A stretch of 64,000 nt of DNA from Pleomorphomonas sp. JP5 (GTDB taxonomy: Bacteria; Pseudomonadota; Alphaproteobacteria; Rhizobiales; Pleomorphomonadaceae). The notes under the pieces are model-generated. The model worked only from the letters and a program-made list of their open reading frames with translations. It made no database searches and was not told where the DNA came from. Of this stretch, positions 28,963-39,988 are shown piece after piece. The DNA lies in assembly GCF_023721815.1 (NCBI RefSeq), contig NZ_JAMDLI010000021.1, positions 62,001 to 126,000 of the forward strand, in the 5' to 3' direction. Each line of letters begins with the position of its first letter. The stretch's first letter is position 1. The position numbers and the translations under genes are program-made.

Positions 28963-29032
28963 CATTCGCCGGCCTCGCGCTATCGGCACCGGCGCCCGCA
29001 GGAAAACCCCTATCACTGAAAAGGAAACTGTC

Positions 29033-30262
29033 ATGACCGCCCCCGGTTCCACCTCTCCGCTCTATGCGACATTCTCGCGCGCGGACGTGGCCTTCGAACG
29101 AGGCGAGGGGGCCTGGCTCATCGACAGCCGAGGAGAGCGCTGGCTCGACTTCGGATCCGGTATCGCCGTCAACGCCCTTGGACACGCCCATCCGCATCTC
29201 GTCGAGACGCTGAAGGCGCAGGCCGAGAAGGTCTGGCATGTCTCCAACGCCTTCCGGATTCCCGATCAGGAGCGGCTGGCCGAGCGGCTGGTCGCCAACA
29301 CCTTCGCCGACCGTTGCTTCTTCACGAACTCGGGCGCCGAAGCTCTCGAATGCGCCTTCAAGACGGTGCGCCGCTATCACTGGGCGAACGGTCATCCCGA
29401 GCGCTATCGCTTCATCACCATGGAAGGCGCCTTCCACGGCCGCACCCTGGCGACCATCGCCGCCGGTGGTCAGGAGAAATATCTCGAAGGCTTCGGACCA
29501 AAGGTCGACGGCTTCGATCAGGTTCCCTTCAACGACATCGCGGCCGTCAAGGCGGCGGTGACGGCGGAAACCGCCGGCATTCTGGTCGAACCGATCCAGG
29601 GCGAGGGTGGCGTGCGTGTCATTCCGTCCGAGAGCCTCAGGGCGCTCAGGCAGATCTGCGACGACAACGGCCTGCTTCTGATCTTCGACGAGGTTCAGTG
29701 CGGATACGGGCGGACGGGCCGCTTCTTTGCCCATGAGTGGGCCGGCGTCACGCCCGACGTAATGGCCGTGGCCAAGGGTATTGGCGGCGGCTTCCCTCTC
29801 GGCGCCTGCCTCGCCACCGAGGCAGCGGCCGCCGCGATGAAGGCCGGCGTGCACGGCACCACCTACGGCGGCAACCCACTGGCGATGGCTGTCGGCAATG
29901 CCGTTCTCGATGTTGTTCTGGCCGACGGTTTCCTCGAGCGGGTACGCGCCGCAAGCCTCCGCTTCAAGCAGGCGCTGGCCGCCATCATCGATCGACATCC
30001 GGACCTTTTTGAAGGCGTGCGCGGCGAAGGCCTGCTCATCGGCCTCAAGTGCAAGCGCCCGGTGGCAGAGATGAACGCCGCCTTCCGCGACCAGCACCTG
30101 CTGACCATCGCAGCCGGTGACGGCGTCGTGCGTCTGCTGCCGCCGCTGATCGTCAGCGATGAGGAGATCCTGGAAGCGGTGAAGCGCATCGACGCCGCCG
30201 CGACCGCCCTCACCGCAGCTTCTTCCGCCGCCCCTGGGGTGGCCGCCGCCAAGTCGGCCTGA
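29033..30262 (+). CDS. argD: Acetylornithine aminotransferase
   Basis: A 409-residue PLP enzyme of arginine synthesis converting N-acetylglutamate semialdehyde to N-acetylornithine. The PLP-binding Lys is in [17 protein letters not shown], with [15 protein letters not shown] and [13 protein letters not shown] upstream. ATG at 29033 follows AAGGAAACTGTC and removes a basic upstream extension. argF follows 14 bases later, forming argD-argF-hslO. The leader carries a promoter and terminator that may attenuate the operon. Confidence 0.95.
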   Translation: MTAPGSTSPLYATFSRADVAFERGEGAWLIDSRGERWLDFGSGIAVNALGHAHPHLVETLKAQAEKVWHVSNAFRIPDQERLAERLVANTFADRCFFTNSGAEALECAFKTVRRYHWANGHPERYRFITMEGAFHGRTLATIAAGGQEKYLEGFGPKVDGFDQVPFNDIAAVKAAVTAETAGILVEPIQGEGGVRVIPSESLRALRQICDDNGLLLIFDEVQCGYGRTGRFFAHEWAGVTPDVMAVAKGIGGGFPLGACLATEAAAAAMKAGVHGTTYGGNPLAMAVGNAVLDVVLADGFLERVRAASLRFKQALAAIIDRHPDLFEGVRGEGLLIGLKCKRPVAEMNAAFRDQHLLTIAAGDGVVRLLPPLIVSDEEILEAVKRIDAAATALTAASSAAPGVAAAKSA

Positions 30263-30276
30263 GCGAGACAACAGAC

Positions 30277-31212
30277 ATGACCGACCATACTCCGAAGCAT
30301 TTCCTCGACCTCACCGACCTCTCCGGCGACGAGCTTCGCTCCATCCTTGCCCGCGCCCGCGATCTCAAGTCGAAGGTGAACGGCTGCCGCCCGGGCGTCG
30401 GCCCGCTATCCGGCAAGGTGCTGGCGATGATTTTCGAGCGTCCGTCGACGCGCACCCGCGTTTCGTTCGACGTGGGCATGCGCCAGCTTGGCGGCGAGAC
30501 CGTCATGCTGACCGGCGCCGAGATGCAGATCGGCCGCGGCGAGACCATCGCCGACACCGCTCGCGTCATGTCGCGCTATGTCGACGCCATGATGATCCGC
30601 ATTCTCGATGTCAACGCCCTGCATGAGCTGGCCGAGTATGCCACCGTGCCGGTGATCAACGGCCTGACGAAAGTCAGCCATCCGACGCAGGTCATGGCTG
30701 ACATCATGACCTACGAAGAGCATCGCGGCTCGGTGGCGGGCAAGACCTTCGCCTGGACCGGTGACGGCAACAACGTCCTGAACTCCCTGGTGCATGCGGC
30801 GGCCCGCTTCGGCTACACGATGCGCATCGCGACCCCCAAGGAACTCGCCCCGGCGCAGGCGCCGATCGACTGGGCGCGCGCCAACGGCGGCAGGATCGAA
30901 GTGACCAACGACCCCTTCGAGGCCGTCGATGGCGCCGATGCCATCTTCACCGACACCTGGGTATCGATGGGCGACGAGGAAGGCGAACGCCGCCGCCATA
31001 ACCTCCTCACGCCCTATCAGGTGAACGACCGCCTGATGGCCGCTGCCGACAAGGACGCCGTGTTCATGCACTGCCTGCCGGCTCACCGCGGAGACGAAGT
31101 GACCTCGTCGATCATGGATGGGCCGCGGTCGATCGTCTTTGACGAGGCCGAGAACCGGCTGCACGCCCACAAGGGCATCCTGGCCTGGTGCTTTGGAGCC
31201 ATGGAGGACTGA
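30277..31212 (+). CDS. argF: Ornithine carbamoyltransferase
   Basis: A 311-residue enzyme making citrulline from ornithine and carbamoyl phosphate. The carbamoyl-phosphate motif is [13 protein letters not shown], with [11 protein letters not shown] and the ornithine-side [12 protein letters not shown]. Length matches the anabolic form. Its TGA overlaps the ATG of hslO by one base. Confidence 0.97.
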   Translation: MTDHTPKHFLDLTDLSGDELRSILARARDLKSKVNGCRPGVGPLSGKVLAMIFERPSTRTRVSFDVGMRQLGGETVMLTGAEMQIGRGETIADTARVMSRYVDAMMIRILDVNALHELAEYATVPVINGLTKVSHPTQVMADIMTYEEHRGSVAGKTFAWTGDGNNVLNSLVHAAARFGYTMRIATPKELAPAQAPIDWARANGGRIEVTNDPFEAVDGADAIFTDTWVSMGDEEGERRRHNLLTPYQVNDRLMAAADKDAVFMHCLPAHRGDEVTSSIMDGPRSIVFDEAENRLHAHKGILAWCFGAMED

Positions 31213-32207
31213 TGAGCTCTGTCGATCGCCCCCTCATGGCCGCGACCGGCGATGACGCCGTGTTGCCGTTCGCCGTCGATGCCCTCGACGTGCGAGGCCG
31301 CGTCGTGCGGCTCGGGCCGGCGATCGACGCTCTGCTCGGCCGTCATGACTATCCGCCGGCCGTCTCGCGCCTTCTCGCCGAAGCAGTCGCTCTGACCGCC
31401 CTGATCGGCACGTCGATGAAGTTCCAGGGGCGCTTCATCCTGCAAACGCAATCCGACGGGCCGGTCGGCATGCTGGTCGTCGACTTCGAGGCCCCCGATG
31501 CTCTGCGCGCCTGCGCCCGTTTCGATGCCGGCGCAGTCGCGGCGGCCGTTGCGGCCGGGCGTGACCGCCCGGAGGACCTGCTCGGCTGCGGTCACCTGGC
31601 AATGACGGTCGACCAGGGCACCCACATGAGCCGTTACCAGGGCATCGTCGAGCTTGACGGCCGGTCACTGGAAGAGGCGGCTCATGGCTACTTCCTGCAG
31701 TCCGAACAGATCCCGACCCGTGTCCGCCTGGCCGTGGCCGAGGTACTGACGCGCGATCCGGGGCGCGAACCGCGCCGTACTTGGCGGGCAGGCGGACTGT
31801 TCCTGCAGTTCCTTCCGGAGTCCTCCGAACGCTCAGGACATCGCGACCTGCACCCTGGCGATGCCCCCGAGGGGGCTCTATCAGCCATCGAAGAGGACGA
31901 TGCCTGGGTGGAGGCACAGAGCCTTTCGGGCACGGTGGAAGATATCGAACTGACAGATCCCTCGGTCAGTGCCGAGACGCTGCTTTATCGACTGTTTCAT
32001 GAGCGTGGCGCCCGCGTGTTCGAGCCGCAGCCGCTCGTCGAGCGTTGTCGCTGCTCACGCGACAGCGTCAGGTCGATGATCGCCTCGTTCTCGCCAGCCG
32101 AACGCGTGGACATGGTGGAAAACGGTCGGATCGGCGTGACCTGCGAGTTTTGCTCGACACACTACGAGTTCGATCCGCAGGAGTTCGAAACGGGCAAAGA
32201 AGACTGA
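31212..32207 (+). CDS. hslO: Hsp33 redox-activated chaperone
   Basis: A 331-residue cytoplasmic holdase that unfolds and activates when its four zinc-bound Cys are oxidised. Both halves of the zinc site are present near the C-terminus (RCRCSRD, CXC; and CEFCSTHY, CXXC). The N-terminal core includes GRFILQTQSDGPVGMLVVDF. The start at 31212 overlaps the argF stop (TGATG). An acidic stretch (GALSAIEEDDAWVEAQ) precedes the C-terminal linker. argF-hslO coupling is common in this order. Confidence 0.95.
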   Translation: MSSVDRPLMAATGDDAVLPFAVDALDVRGRVVRLGPAIDALLGRHDYPPAVSRLLAEAVALTALIGTSMKFQGRFILQTQSDGPVGMLVVDFEAPDALRACARFDAGAVAAAVAAGRDRPEDLLGCGHLAMTVDQGTHMSRYQGIVELDGRSLEEAAHGYFLQSEQIPTRVRLAVAEVLTRDPGREPRRTWRAGGLFLQFLPESSERSGHRDLHPGDAPEGALSAIEEDDAWVEAQSLSGTVEDIELTDPSVSAETLLYRLFHERGARVFEPQPLVERCRCSRDSVRSMIASFSPAERVDMVENGRIGVTCEFCSTHYEFDPQEFETGKED

Positions 32208-32227
32208 AGCCAGGAGGCTGTCGCCTT

Positions 32228-32710
32228 TCAGCGCGCCCGACTTCCGTAGATCGGCAGGCCGAAAGGCTCGCGTCGATAGGCGCGGAAAAGCTCCAGACTC
32301 TCGAAATGATCGAAGGCGAACTCGGACGCCGAGGGTAGAGCGGCAAGCGGAAACCAGCGCTGCTCGTCACTCTCGTCGTCGGCCGCCCCGACCTTCTCCG
32401 CCGCATTGCAAAAATGCACGAAGCTGATGTTCTGGCGATCCTCGCCCGGCCGGTCCGGGCGGTCGACGATCCGCAATAGCGTCAGGTCGCGGACCTGATA
32501 TCCGGTTTCCTCGAGAATCTCGCGTATAGCGCCTTCAGGCAGCGTCTCGTCGCGTTCGACAAAGCCACCGACCAAGGCCCATTTGCCGCCTTCGAGCAAC
32601 CGCTGACTGCGCTTGACCAGCAAGACCTCGTCGCCGCGCAAGACAATATTGTCGGTCACCACATGGCGCAGCGCCGCCTCGCGGCCACCCTCAAACTTGC
32701 ATGTGATCAC
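32228..32710 (-). CDS. NUDIX hydrolase
   Basis: A 160-residue protein with a complete Nudix box (GGFVERDETLPEGAIREI then LEETGY), so it should hydrolyse a nucleoside diphosphate linked to another group. The N-terminal part (MITCKFEGGREAALRHVVTD) resembles the ADP-ribose/NADH-type Nudix group that replaces a zinc ribbon. The substrate cannot be assigned. It is convergent with hslO. Confidence 0.9.
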   Translation of the reverse strand: MITCKFEGGREAALRHVVTDNIVLRGDEVLLVKRSQRLLEGGKWALVGGFVERDETLPEGAIREILEETGYQVRDLTLLRIVDRPDRPGEDRQNISFVHFCNAAEKVGAADDESDEQRWFPLAALPSASEFAFDHFESLELFRAYRREPFGLPIYGSRAR

Positions 32711-32750
32711 GAGACAGTCCGTCCCCTTCAGCCGAAGGCCGCTAACTCGC

Positions 32751-33089
32751 TCACGCGGCCTCGGGGCCGCCGATGCTCAACGTATCGGAGCTGTCGGCCG
32801 CCCGATGGCGCTCCACCTCGGCCTTGAGGCGATCGGCTTCCCTGCGGCTCTGCCGCGCAGCACGCCGCACATGCCCCTGGCCGAACCAGGAGCCGACGCC
32901 ACCGACCAGCACCCCAAGCGCCAGCACGGCGAAGAACACCACGTAGAGCGGCACCGTGAGCGAGAAGAAGGGTGCCGACGGGTTGAACGGGTCGAGCACC
33001 AAAGTCACCGGCTGATTGTTGACGACGGCCAGCGCCACCACCACGATGGCCAGTGGGCCGAGAACGACGATCCGAAGAAAGGTCTTCAC
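32751..33089 (-). CDS. lapA: LapA-domain inner-membrane protein
   Basis: A 112-residue protein with two transmembrane helices (about 5-23 and 43-67) and a basic, charged cytoplasmic tail with helical heptads (ARQSRREADRLKAEVERHRA). This is the DUF1049/LapA architecture, linked in E. coli to lipopolysaccharide assembly. It lies just downstream of ihfB on the same strand, its usual place. Confidence 0.85.
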   Translation of the reverse strand: MKTFLRIVVLGPLAIVVVALAVVNNQPVTLVLDPFNPSAPFFSLTVPLYVVFFAVLALGVLVGGVGSWFGQGHVRRAARQSRREADRLKAEVERHRAADSSDTLSIGGPEAA

Positions 33090-33117
33090 GGGGCGTCACT
33101 CCTGCGCCGACCGGAGG

Positions 33118-33408
33118 TCAGCTTACCTTGCCGTCGTTGAGGCGCTCGCGCATTTCCTTGCCGGTCTTGAAGAAGGGCACGAACTTCTCGGACACCGGCA
33201 CCTTCTCGCCGGTGCGCGGGTTGCGTCCCGTGCGGGCCGGACGGCTCTTTACGGAAAACGCGCCGAAACCACGGAGCTCGACGCGGTCGCCACTTTTCAT
33301 GGCGTCAACGACAGTGCCGAGGATGGTATTGACGATGTTCTCGATGTCGCGCTGGTAAAGGTGCGGGTTCTGCGCCGCGATACGCGCAACCAGTTCAGAC
33401 TTGATCAT
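33118..33408 (-). CDS. ihfB: Integration host factor subunit beta
   Basis: A 96-residue DNA-bending protein of the HU/IHF family. [20 protein letters not shown] is the beta-arm region and [14 protein letters not shown] the conserved core. The N-terminus [20 protein letters not shown] matches IhfB rather than IhfA. It sits between sppA and lapA. Confidence 0.95.
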   Translation of the reverse strand: MIKSELVARIAAQNPHLYQRDIENIVNTILGTVVDAMKSGDRVELRGFGAFSVKSRPARTGRNPRTGEKVPVSEKFVPFFKTGKEMRERLNDGKVS

Positions 33409-33447
33409 GGGCGAAAAGCTCCCTGCCGGCTGAGCGAATGGAAAAAA

Positions 33448-34404
33448 TCATTGAAGGCTCGAGCTTTGAGGGTGCCAAACGGACACGAGTCCGTCAAGCC
33501 GACCTTCGCTGCTCCATGCCGAAAGATCGATGCCGACCATGCGTCCTACCGCCGCCATGGCACGGTCTGCAAGCCCCAGTCCGGCATAAGGCCGCTCGGG
33601 CGACCAGTCGACGAGCTTGAGGCCCTTGTCGACCCCCTTGGCGCTCTCGAGCCACGCGACGGCCGCGTCCTCGCCGCCGATCTCGTCGACAAGGCGGAGA
33701 TCGAGCGCCTGCCGCCCGGAGTAGATCGACCCATCAGCCAATTTCAGCACATCGGGTCTCGGAATGCCGCGCCGTTCGGCGACAATGTCGACGAACCAAG
33801 CGTAGGTGTCATCGACGAGGCGCTGGATCATCTCGGCGGCGCCCGGCTGCTCGGGATAGGTAAAGGGAGACGGTTCGGCCTTGAGAGGCGCCGACTTGAT
33901 CGTCTTCACGTCGACACCGATCTTCTGCATCAGCGCACCGACATTGCCGTACTGGAACAGCACGCCGATGGAGCCGGTGATGGACGTGCGCTCGGCGAAA
34001 ATGCGGTCGGCGGCAATCGCCGTCATGTAGCCCGCCGAGGTGGCAAGCGTACCCATGGTGGCGACCACGGGCTTCTTCTCGGCAATGCGGCGCAGACCGT
34101 CGTAAAGCTCTTCGCCGCCGACCGTGGTGCCCCCGGGACTGTCGATGGAGACGATCACCGCCTTGACCGCATCCGAGGACGCGATGTCCTTCAGCATCTT
34201 GCGCTGGCCGGCGTCGGCCAGGATCATGCCGGAAACGGTGACGCGAGCGATATGGGCCCCGCCCTTGTCAGACAGACCGCCGCTCGCAAAAAGTCCGAGA
34301 GTCACCGCGAGGCCGATGGCCAGCACGAGGGTGATGCCACGCCAGACGTACAGGCGCCGCCGCAGCCGTCGCCGCTCCACGATCGCATCTGCATCAAGGG
34401 TCAT
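33448..34404 (-). CDS. sppA: Signal peptide peptidase SppA, 36-kDa type
   Basis: A 318-residue inner-membrane serine protease that degrades cleaved signal peptides. A single anchor helix (about 20-42) precedes a ClpP/crotonase-like domain with VIVSIDSPGGTTVGG, the nucleophile Ser in LATSAGYMTAIAAD and the general-base Lys in KSAPLKAEPSPF. This is the short form with one catalytic domain, not the duplicated E. coli type. ATG 34404 is chosen; the extension to 34509 has no family similarity. Confidence 0.93.
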   Translation of the reverse strand: MTLDADAIVERRRLRRRLYVWRGITLVLAIGLAVTLGLFASGGLSDKGGAHIARVTVSGMILADAGQRKMLKDIASSDAVKAVIVSIDSPGGTTVGGEELYDGLRRIAEKKPVVATMGTLATSAGYMTAIAADRIFAERTSITGSIGVLFQYGNVGALMQKIGVDVKTIKSAPLKAEPSPFTYPEQPGAAEMIQRLVDDTYAWFVDIVAERRGIPRPDVLKLADGSIYSGRQALDLRLVDEIGGEDAAVAWLESAKGVDKGLKLVDWSPERPYAGLGLADRAMAAVGRMVGIDLSAWSSEGRLDGLVSVWHPQSSSLQ

Positions 34405-34554
34405 CAGGCGCCTCTCCGCTTGCCGGTTCCGATTGTCCTGAGGTAGCAGCCCGCCGATCAACGGGCAAGGCAAACCGACAAGGGGCGCCGTTGCCCAAGA
34501 CGACTCCACCAGAAGTGGAGATCAAGTCTATCCAGACATCGAAACGACCCAGAA

Positions 34555-34680
34555 AAGAAAAAGGGCGTCGTGTTCAGCGACGCCCTCATTTCTGACCTTG
34601 CGATGCCAAGCATCGTTTGAGGTCGGCAAGCCTCGAAGGTTGAGGCCCGTCTTGACGTCCGGACTCTTATCGAGTGGACA
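34555..34680 (-). ncRNA. Candidate small RNA between rpsA and sppA
   Basis: On the minus strand a good promoter (TTGACG-N17-AATATT) is followed by about 125 bases with no conserved reading frame. These fold into consecutive hairpins: GTCC-CTC/GAG-GGAC, then GCCTC/GAGGC, then nested GACCT/AGGTC around CGATGC/GCATCG. They end in an intrinsic terminator with an 8-bp GGGCGTCG/CGACGCCC stem and an A-rich plus strand that gives the T-run. It lies downstream of the rpsA terminator, so it is an independent unit. I recognise no Rfam family. Confidence 0.6.
34563..34585 (-). terminator. Intrinsic terminator of the candidate small RNA
   Basis: GGGCGTCG (34563-34570) and CGACGCCC (34578-34585) form a perfect 8-bp stem around a 7-base loop. 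The following bases on the minus strand (34562-34552) are TTTTTCTTTTC. Confidence 0.8.
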
Positions 34681-34686
34681 GTTACT

Positions 34687-34715
34687 AATATTGCCCCGAT
34701 GCTTGCATTCGTCAA
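34687..34715 (-). promoter_or_regulatory. Promoter of the candidate small RNA
   Basis: TTGACG (34715-34710) and AATATT (34692-34687) are separated by exactly 17 bases on the minus strand. A start near 34680 is predicted. Confidence 0.6.
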
Positions 34716-34750
34716 GGATACCTTGGGAGCAATGGTAATAATTCGTAGCA

Positions 34751-34779
34751 AGAAAAAAGGCCCGCATCGAGCGGGCCTT
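34751..34779 (-). terminator. Intrinsic terminator of rpsA
   Basis: AAGGCCCGC (34757-34765) pairs with GCGGGCCTT (34771-34779) around ATCGA. On the minus strand it is followed by a T-run from 34758-34753. It lies 35 bases after the rpsA stop. Confidence 0.88.
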
Positions 34780-34813
34780 CCTTCATGTCGGAAAAACAAC
34801 GGCTTGCGCCGGC

Positions 34814-36508
34814 TTATTCGCCGTCCTGGCGGGCCTTGAGAGCGGCACCGAGGATGTCGCCGAGCGAGGCGCCCGAGTCGGAAGAGCCGAACTGAGCGAC
34901 GGCTTCCTTCTCTTCGTAGATCTCCAGAGCCTTGATCGACAGGCCGACCTTGCGGGTCTTCTTGTCGAACTGGGTGACGCGGGCATCGAACTTCTCGCCA
35001 ACGGCGAAGCGCTCGGCGCGCTGATCGTTGCGGTCGCGAGCAAGGTCGCCACGGCGGATGAAGGCGGTGATGTCGGTGTCGACAATCCGCACTTCCAGAC
35101 CGGCTTCCTTGACCTCGATCACCTCACAGGTAACCACGGAGTTGCGACGGATCTCGCCAGCCGACTCCATCGGGTCGCCGCCGAGCTGCTTCATGCCGAG
35201 GCTGATGCGCTCCTTCTCGACGTCGACGTCGAGGACGACAGCCTTGACGACGTCACCCTTGCCGAACTCTTCGATGACCTGCTCGCCCGGACGGCTCCAG
35301 TCGAGGTCGGAGAGATGGACCATGCCGTCCACATCGCCGTCGAGACCAATGAACAGACCGAACTCGGTCTTGTTCTTGACTTCGCCTTCGACCACCGAAC
35401 CGACGGGATACTTCTCGAGGAAGGCTTCCCAGGGGTTCTGCAGGGTCTGCTTGAGGCCGAGGGAGATGCGGCGCTTGACCGAATCCACCTCGAGGACCAT
35501 GACCTCCACTTCCTGGCTGGTCGAAACGATCTTGCCAGGATGGACGTTCTTCTTGGTCCAGCTCATCTCGGAGACGTGGATCAGGCCTTCGATGCCCGGC
35601 TCCAGCTCGACGAACGCACCGTAATCGGTGATGTTGGTGACGCGACCGGAGAACTTGGCGCCGACCGGGTACTTGGCCTCGATGGCATCCCACGGATCGT
35701 TCTCGAGCTGCTTCATGCCGAGGCTGATACGGTGCGTCTCCTGATTGACGCGAACGATCTGCACCTTGACCTGCTGGCCGATCGACAGCACCTCGGACGG
35801 GTGGTTGATGCGGCGCCAGGCAATATCGGTGACATGCAGCAGACCATCGATGCCGCCGAGATCGACGAACGCACCGTAATCGGTGATGTTCTTGACGACG
35901 CCGTCGACGATCTGGCCTTCCTCGAGGCTCGAAACCAGCTCGGAGCGCTGCTCGGCGCGGGTCTCTTCGAGAACGACGCGGCGCGACACGACGATATTGC
36001 CGCGGCGCTTATCCATCTTCAGGATCTGGAAGGGCTGCGGCGTGTGCATCAGCGGGGCGACGTCGCGCACCGGGCGGATGTCGACCTGCGAACGCGGCAG
36101 GAAGGCCATGGCGCCATCGAGATCGACGGTGAAGCCACCCTTGACCTGGTTGGAGATCTGGCCAACCACCTTCTCGTTCTTCTCGAAGGCCACTTCGAGA
36201 CGGACCCAGCTCTCTTCGCGGCGGGCCTTGTCGCGCGACAGAACCGCTTCACCGAGCGCGTTCTCGACGCGCTCAAGGTAGACTTCCACCGTGTCGCCGA
36301 CCTTCATCTCGCCGTCGCGAGCCTTGGCGCCGAACTCCTTGAGCGGCACGCGCCCTTCGACCTTCAGGCCGACGTCGATGACGGCAAGGTCCTTCTCGAT
36401 GGCGACGATGGTGCCCTTGACGACGGTGCCCTCGGCCACGTCCGAAGCGGTGAGGCTCTCGGCGAGCAGCGCGGCGAAGTCTTCGCGGGTGGGATTGAGT
36501 TGAGACAT
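34814..36508 (-). CDS. rpsA: 30S ribosomal protein S1
   Basis: A 564-residue RNA-binding protein that brings mRNA to the 30S subunit. It consists of six S1 (OB-fold) repeats, recognisable from recurring VKNITDYGAFVDLGGIDGLL and VTNITDYGAFVELEPGIEGL type blocks, with the degenerate first two repeats typical of true S1. The N-terminus MSQLNPTREDFAALLAE matches alphaproteobacterial forms. cmk is upstream on the same strand, as in most proteobacteria, but a separate promoter precedes rpsA. Confidence 0.97.
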   Translation of the reverse strand: MSQLNPTREDFAALLAESLTASDVAEGTVVKGTIVAIEKDLAVIDVGLKVEGRVPLKEFGAKARDGEMKVGDTVEVYLERVENALGEAVLSRDKARREESWVRLEVAFEKNEKVVGQISNQVKGGFTVDLDGAMAFLPRSQVDIRPVRDVAPLMHTPQPFQILKMDKRRGNIVVSRRVVLEETRAEQRSELVSSLEEGQIVDGVVKNITDYGAFVDLGGIDGLLHVTDIAWRRINHPSEVLSIGQQVKVQIVRVNQETHRISLGMKQLENDPWDAIEAKYPVGAKFSGRVTNITDYGAFVELEPGIEGLIHVSEMSWTKKNVHPGKIVSTSQEVEVMVLEVDSVKRRISLGLKQTLQNPWEAFLEKYPVGSVVEGEVKNKTEFGLFIGLDGDVDGMVHLSDLDWSRPGEQVIEEFGKGDVVKAVVLDVDVEKERISLGMKQLGGDPMESAGEIRRNSVVTCEVIEVKEAGLEVRIVDTDITAFIRRGDLARDRNDQRAERFAVGEKFDARVTQFDKKTRKVGLSIKALEIYEEKEAVAQFGSSDSGASLGDILGAALKARQDGE

Positions 36509-36688
36509 TGAAACTCCTGGGGTGCCGGGATCGCCCGGCGGCGTCGGCGGGTAAGAGTGGCCCCGTCCCTCCGATCCGGTGAAACACCTGACCCGGCCTT
36601 AAGCAGGGTGCCGACGCGATTTCGACCGAATGGACGAGGATAAACGGCTTCACGGGCGGGGCCAGGGGCTCCGCCCGAAAGTCGGGCT

Positions 36689-36717
36689 TCTATAGCGGAG
36701 GTTTTCGACCGCTTCAA
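36689..36717 (-). promoter_or_regulatory. Promoter of rpsA
   Basis: On the minus strand TTGAAG (36717-36712) and TATAGA (36694-36689) are separated by 17 bases. The resulting leader is about 175 bases and begins with a GCCCGA/TCGGGC hairpin. A long leader fits the autoregulation of S1 known in E. coli, though no specific motif is shown here. Confidence 0.65.
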
Positions 36718-36735
36718 GGCATAAAAAGGCGGAAT

Positions 36736-38969
<2,234 letters not shown>

Positions 38970-39049
38970 ATGGCCGCGTCACTCGCCCGCCGAGGCCGCC
39001 ATCTGAAAAGGCCTTGCCAAACTCGCCGACCATCGCCACCAATTCACCT

Positions 39050-39077
39050 TTGACAGAGGCACTGGTTTGCCTATATG
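39050..39077 (+). promoter_or_regulatory. Promoter of the TIGR02300 gene
   Basis: TTGACA (39050-39055) and TATATG (39072-39077) are separated by 16 bases. The predicted transcript starts near 39084, after the upstream ATG at 39067, which supports the GTG at 39115 as the true start. Confidence 0.65.
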
Positions 39078-39114
39078 TGCCTGCCCGATTTCCCTGACAA
39101 ACGCGAGGCCGACC

Positions 39115-39495
39115 GTGGCAAAACCTGAACTTGGGCTGAAGCGTCTTTGCCCCAGCTGTGGCGCGAAATATTACGACCTCAACCACTCCCCCATTCTCTG
39201 CCCGAAATGCGGCACCCAGTTCGATGCCGGGCTGGCGGCGCGGGCACGGCCGGCGACAGCCGTCGACGACGAAGAGGACTCCGAGGAGGAGATCACCGAG
39301 GTGGGCGCGCTCACGCCGGAATTCGTCAGCCTCGAGGATGCCGAGGATGCCGACGGCGATGATGTACCCGATATCGAAGATCCCGATATCGAAGATGAGA
39401 CACCGGAAGATGACGTCTTCCTTGAGGAAGAGGATGAGGACGGCGGCGACATGTCCGACCTGATCGGAGATGTCGGAGACGAGGAAGAGCACTGA
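39115..39495 (+). CDS. TIGR02300 family acidic zinc-ribbon protein
   Basis: A 126-residue protein with a zinc-ribbon N-terminus (RLCPSCGAKYYDLNHSP then LCPKCGTQF) followed by a strongly acidic tail rich in Asp and Glu with repeated DIEDPDIED-like runs. It matches the TIGR02300 family of alphaproteobacteria, whose role is unknown. The GTG at 39115 begins VAKPELG, the usual start, and the promoter position rules out the upstream ATG. A good intrinsic terminator follows. Confidence 0.92.
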   Translation: MAKPELGLKRLCPSCGAKYYDLNHSPILCPKCGTQFDAGLAARARPATAVDDEEDSEEEITEVGALTPEFVSLEDAEDADGDDVPDIEDPDIEDETPEDDVFLEEEDEDGGDMSDLIGDVGDEEEH

Positions 39496-39521
39496 GCTCC
39501 CTCCCTTTCCGGAAAATAGAC

Positions 39522-39555
39522 AGGCCGGCTGGCGCTCCCAGCCGGCCTTTCTTTT
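39522..39555 (+). terminator. Intrinsic terminator of the TIGR02300 gene
   Basis: AGGCCGGCTGG (39522-39532) pairs perfectly with CCAGCCGGCCT (39538-39548) around CGCTC, followed by TTCTTTT. It begins 27 bases after the stop codon. Confidence 0.9.
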
Positions 39556-39657
39556 GCCAAGCATTGAGGCGCGGAATGACAACCCATTAAAAAAGCTCGG
39601 AAATCCGCCTTTTCTCCAAAAAGATGACGGAAAAATCGCTCGAGCCCGAAAAACCTC

Positions 39658-39686
39658 TTGATCGGCGAGGGAATGCTGAGTATATC
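39658..39686 (+). promoter_or_regulatory. Candidate promoter of tRNA-Ala
   Basis: TTGATC (39658-39663) and TATATC (39681-39686) are separated by 17 bases. They lie about 85 bases before the tRNA, leaving a 5' leader for RNase P. Confidence 0.5.
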
Positions 39687-39772
39687 CCGCCTCGTCGAGC
39701 CGGAACCCACACCGGCGGCGCCTGAAAGCGAAAGCCGGACGGCTTCTTCCGAGACCGGAAGCGACACCTGAT

Positions 39773-39848
39773 GGGGCTATAGCTCAGCTGGGAGAGCGCC
39801 TGCATGGCATGCAGGAGGTCAGCGGTTCGATCCCGCTTAGCTCCACCA
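39773..39848 (+). tRNA. tRNA-Ala (anticodon GGC)
   Basis: A 76-base tRNA with acceptor stem GGGGCTA/TAGCTCC (one G-T pair), D arm AGCTCAGCTGGGAGAGC, anticodon stem CCTGC/GCAGG around loop ATGGCAT (anticodon GGC), variable loop, GGTTCGATCCC T arm, discriminator A and an encoded CCA end. It reads alanine GCC and GCU codons. Confidence 0.97.
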
Positions 39849-39934
39849 GTCATTTCCAATTGTTGGTTTGATCGTAGTGTTCGCCTAGGTTGGCGGCTGC
39901 GTCGATTGTTCGCCTGCCTCGCAGGCAGGTCGGT

Positions 39935-39966
39935 AAAACGGCCATCCTCTTATGAGAATGGCCGTA
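39935..39966 (-). terminator. Terminator-like hairpin after trpA
   Basis: ACGGCCAT (39939-39946) and ATGGCCGT (39959-39966) pair, with CTC/GAG continuing inward. On the minus strand it is followed by TTTTACC, a short T-run. It lies 23 bases after the trpA stop. A second small repeat CCTGCC/GGCAGG is just beyond. Confidence 0.65.
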
Positions 39967-39988
39967 CCGTGTGTCACAATGCTTTCGG

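Larger units (their letters stand above)
28554..29032. other. Divergent gcrA/argD control region
   Basis: This 479-base region has no convincing gene. It holds two GANTC motifs (GAGTC at 28730-28734, GATTC at 28812-28816) and, on the plus strand, a promoter followed at once by an intrinsic terminator (listed separately) before argD. Confidence 0.5.

Noticed and set aside
39067-39114. ATG at 39067 as the start of the TIGR02300 protein
   Set aside because: It lies before the -10 element of the likely promoter, and the GTG at 39115 gives the conserved start.
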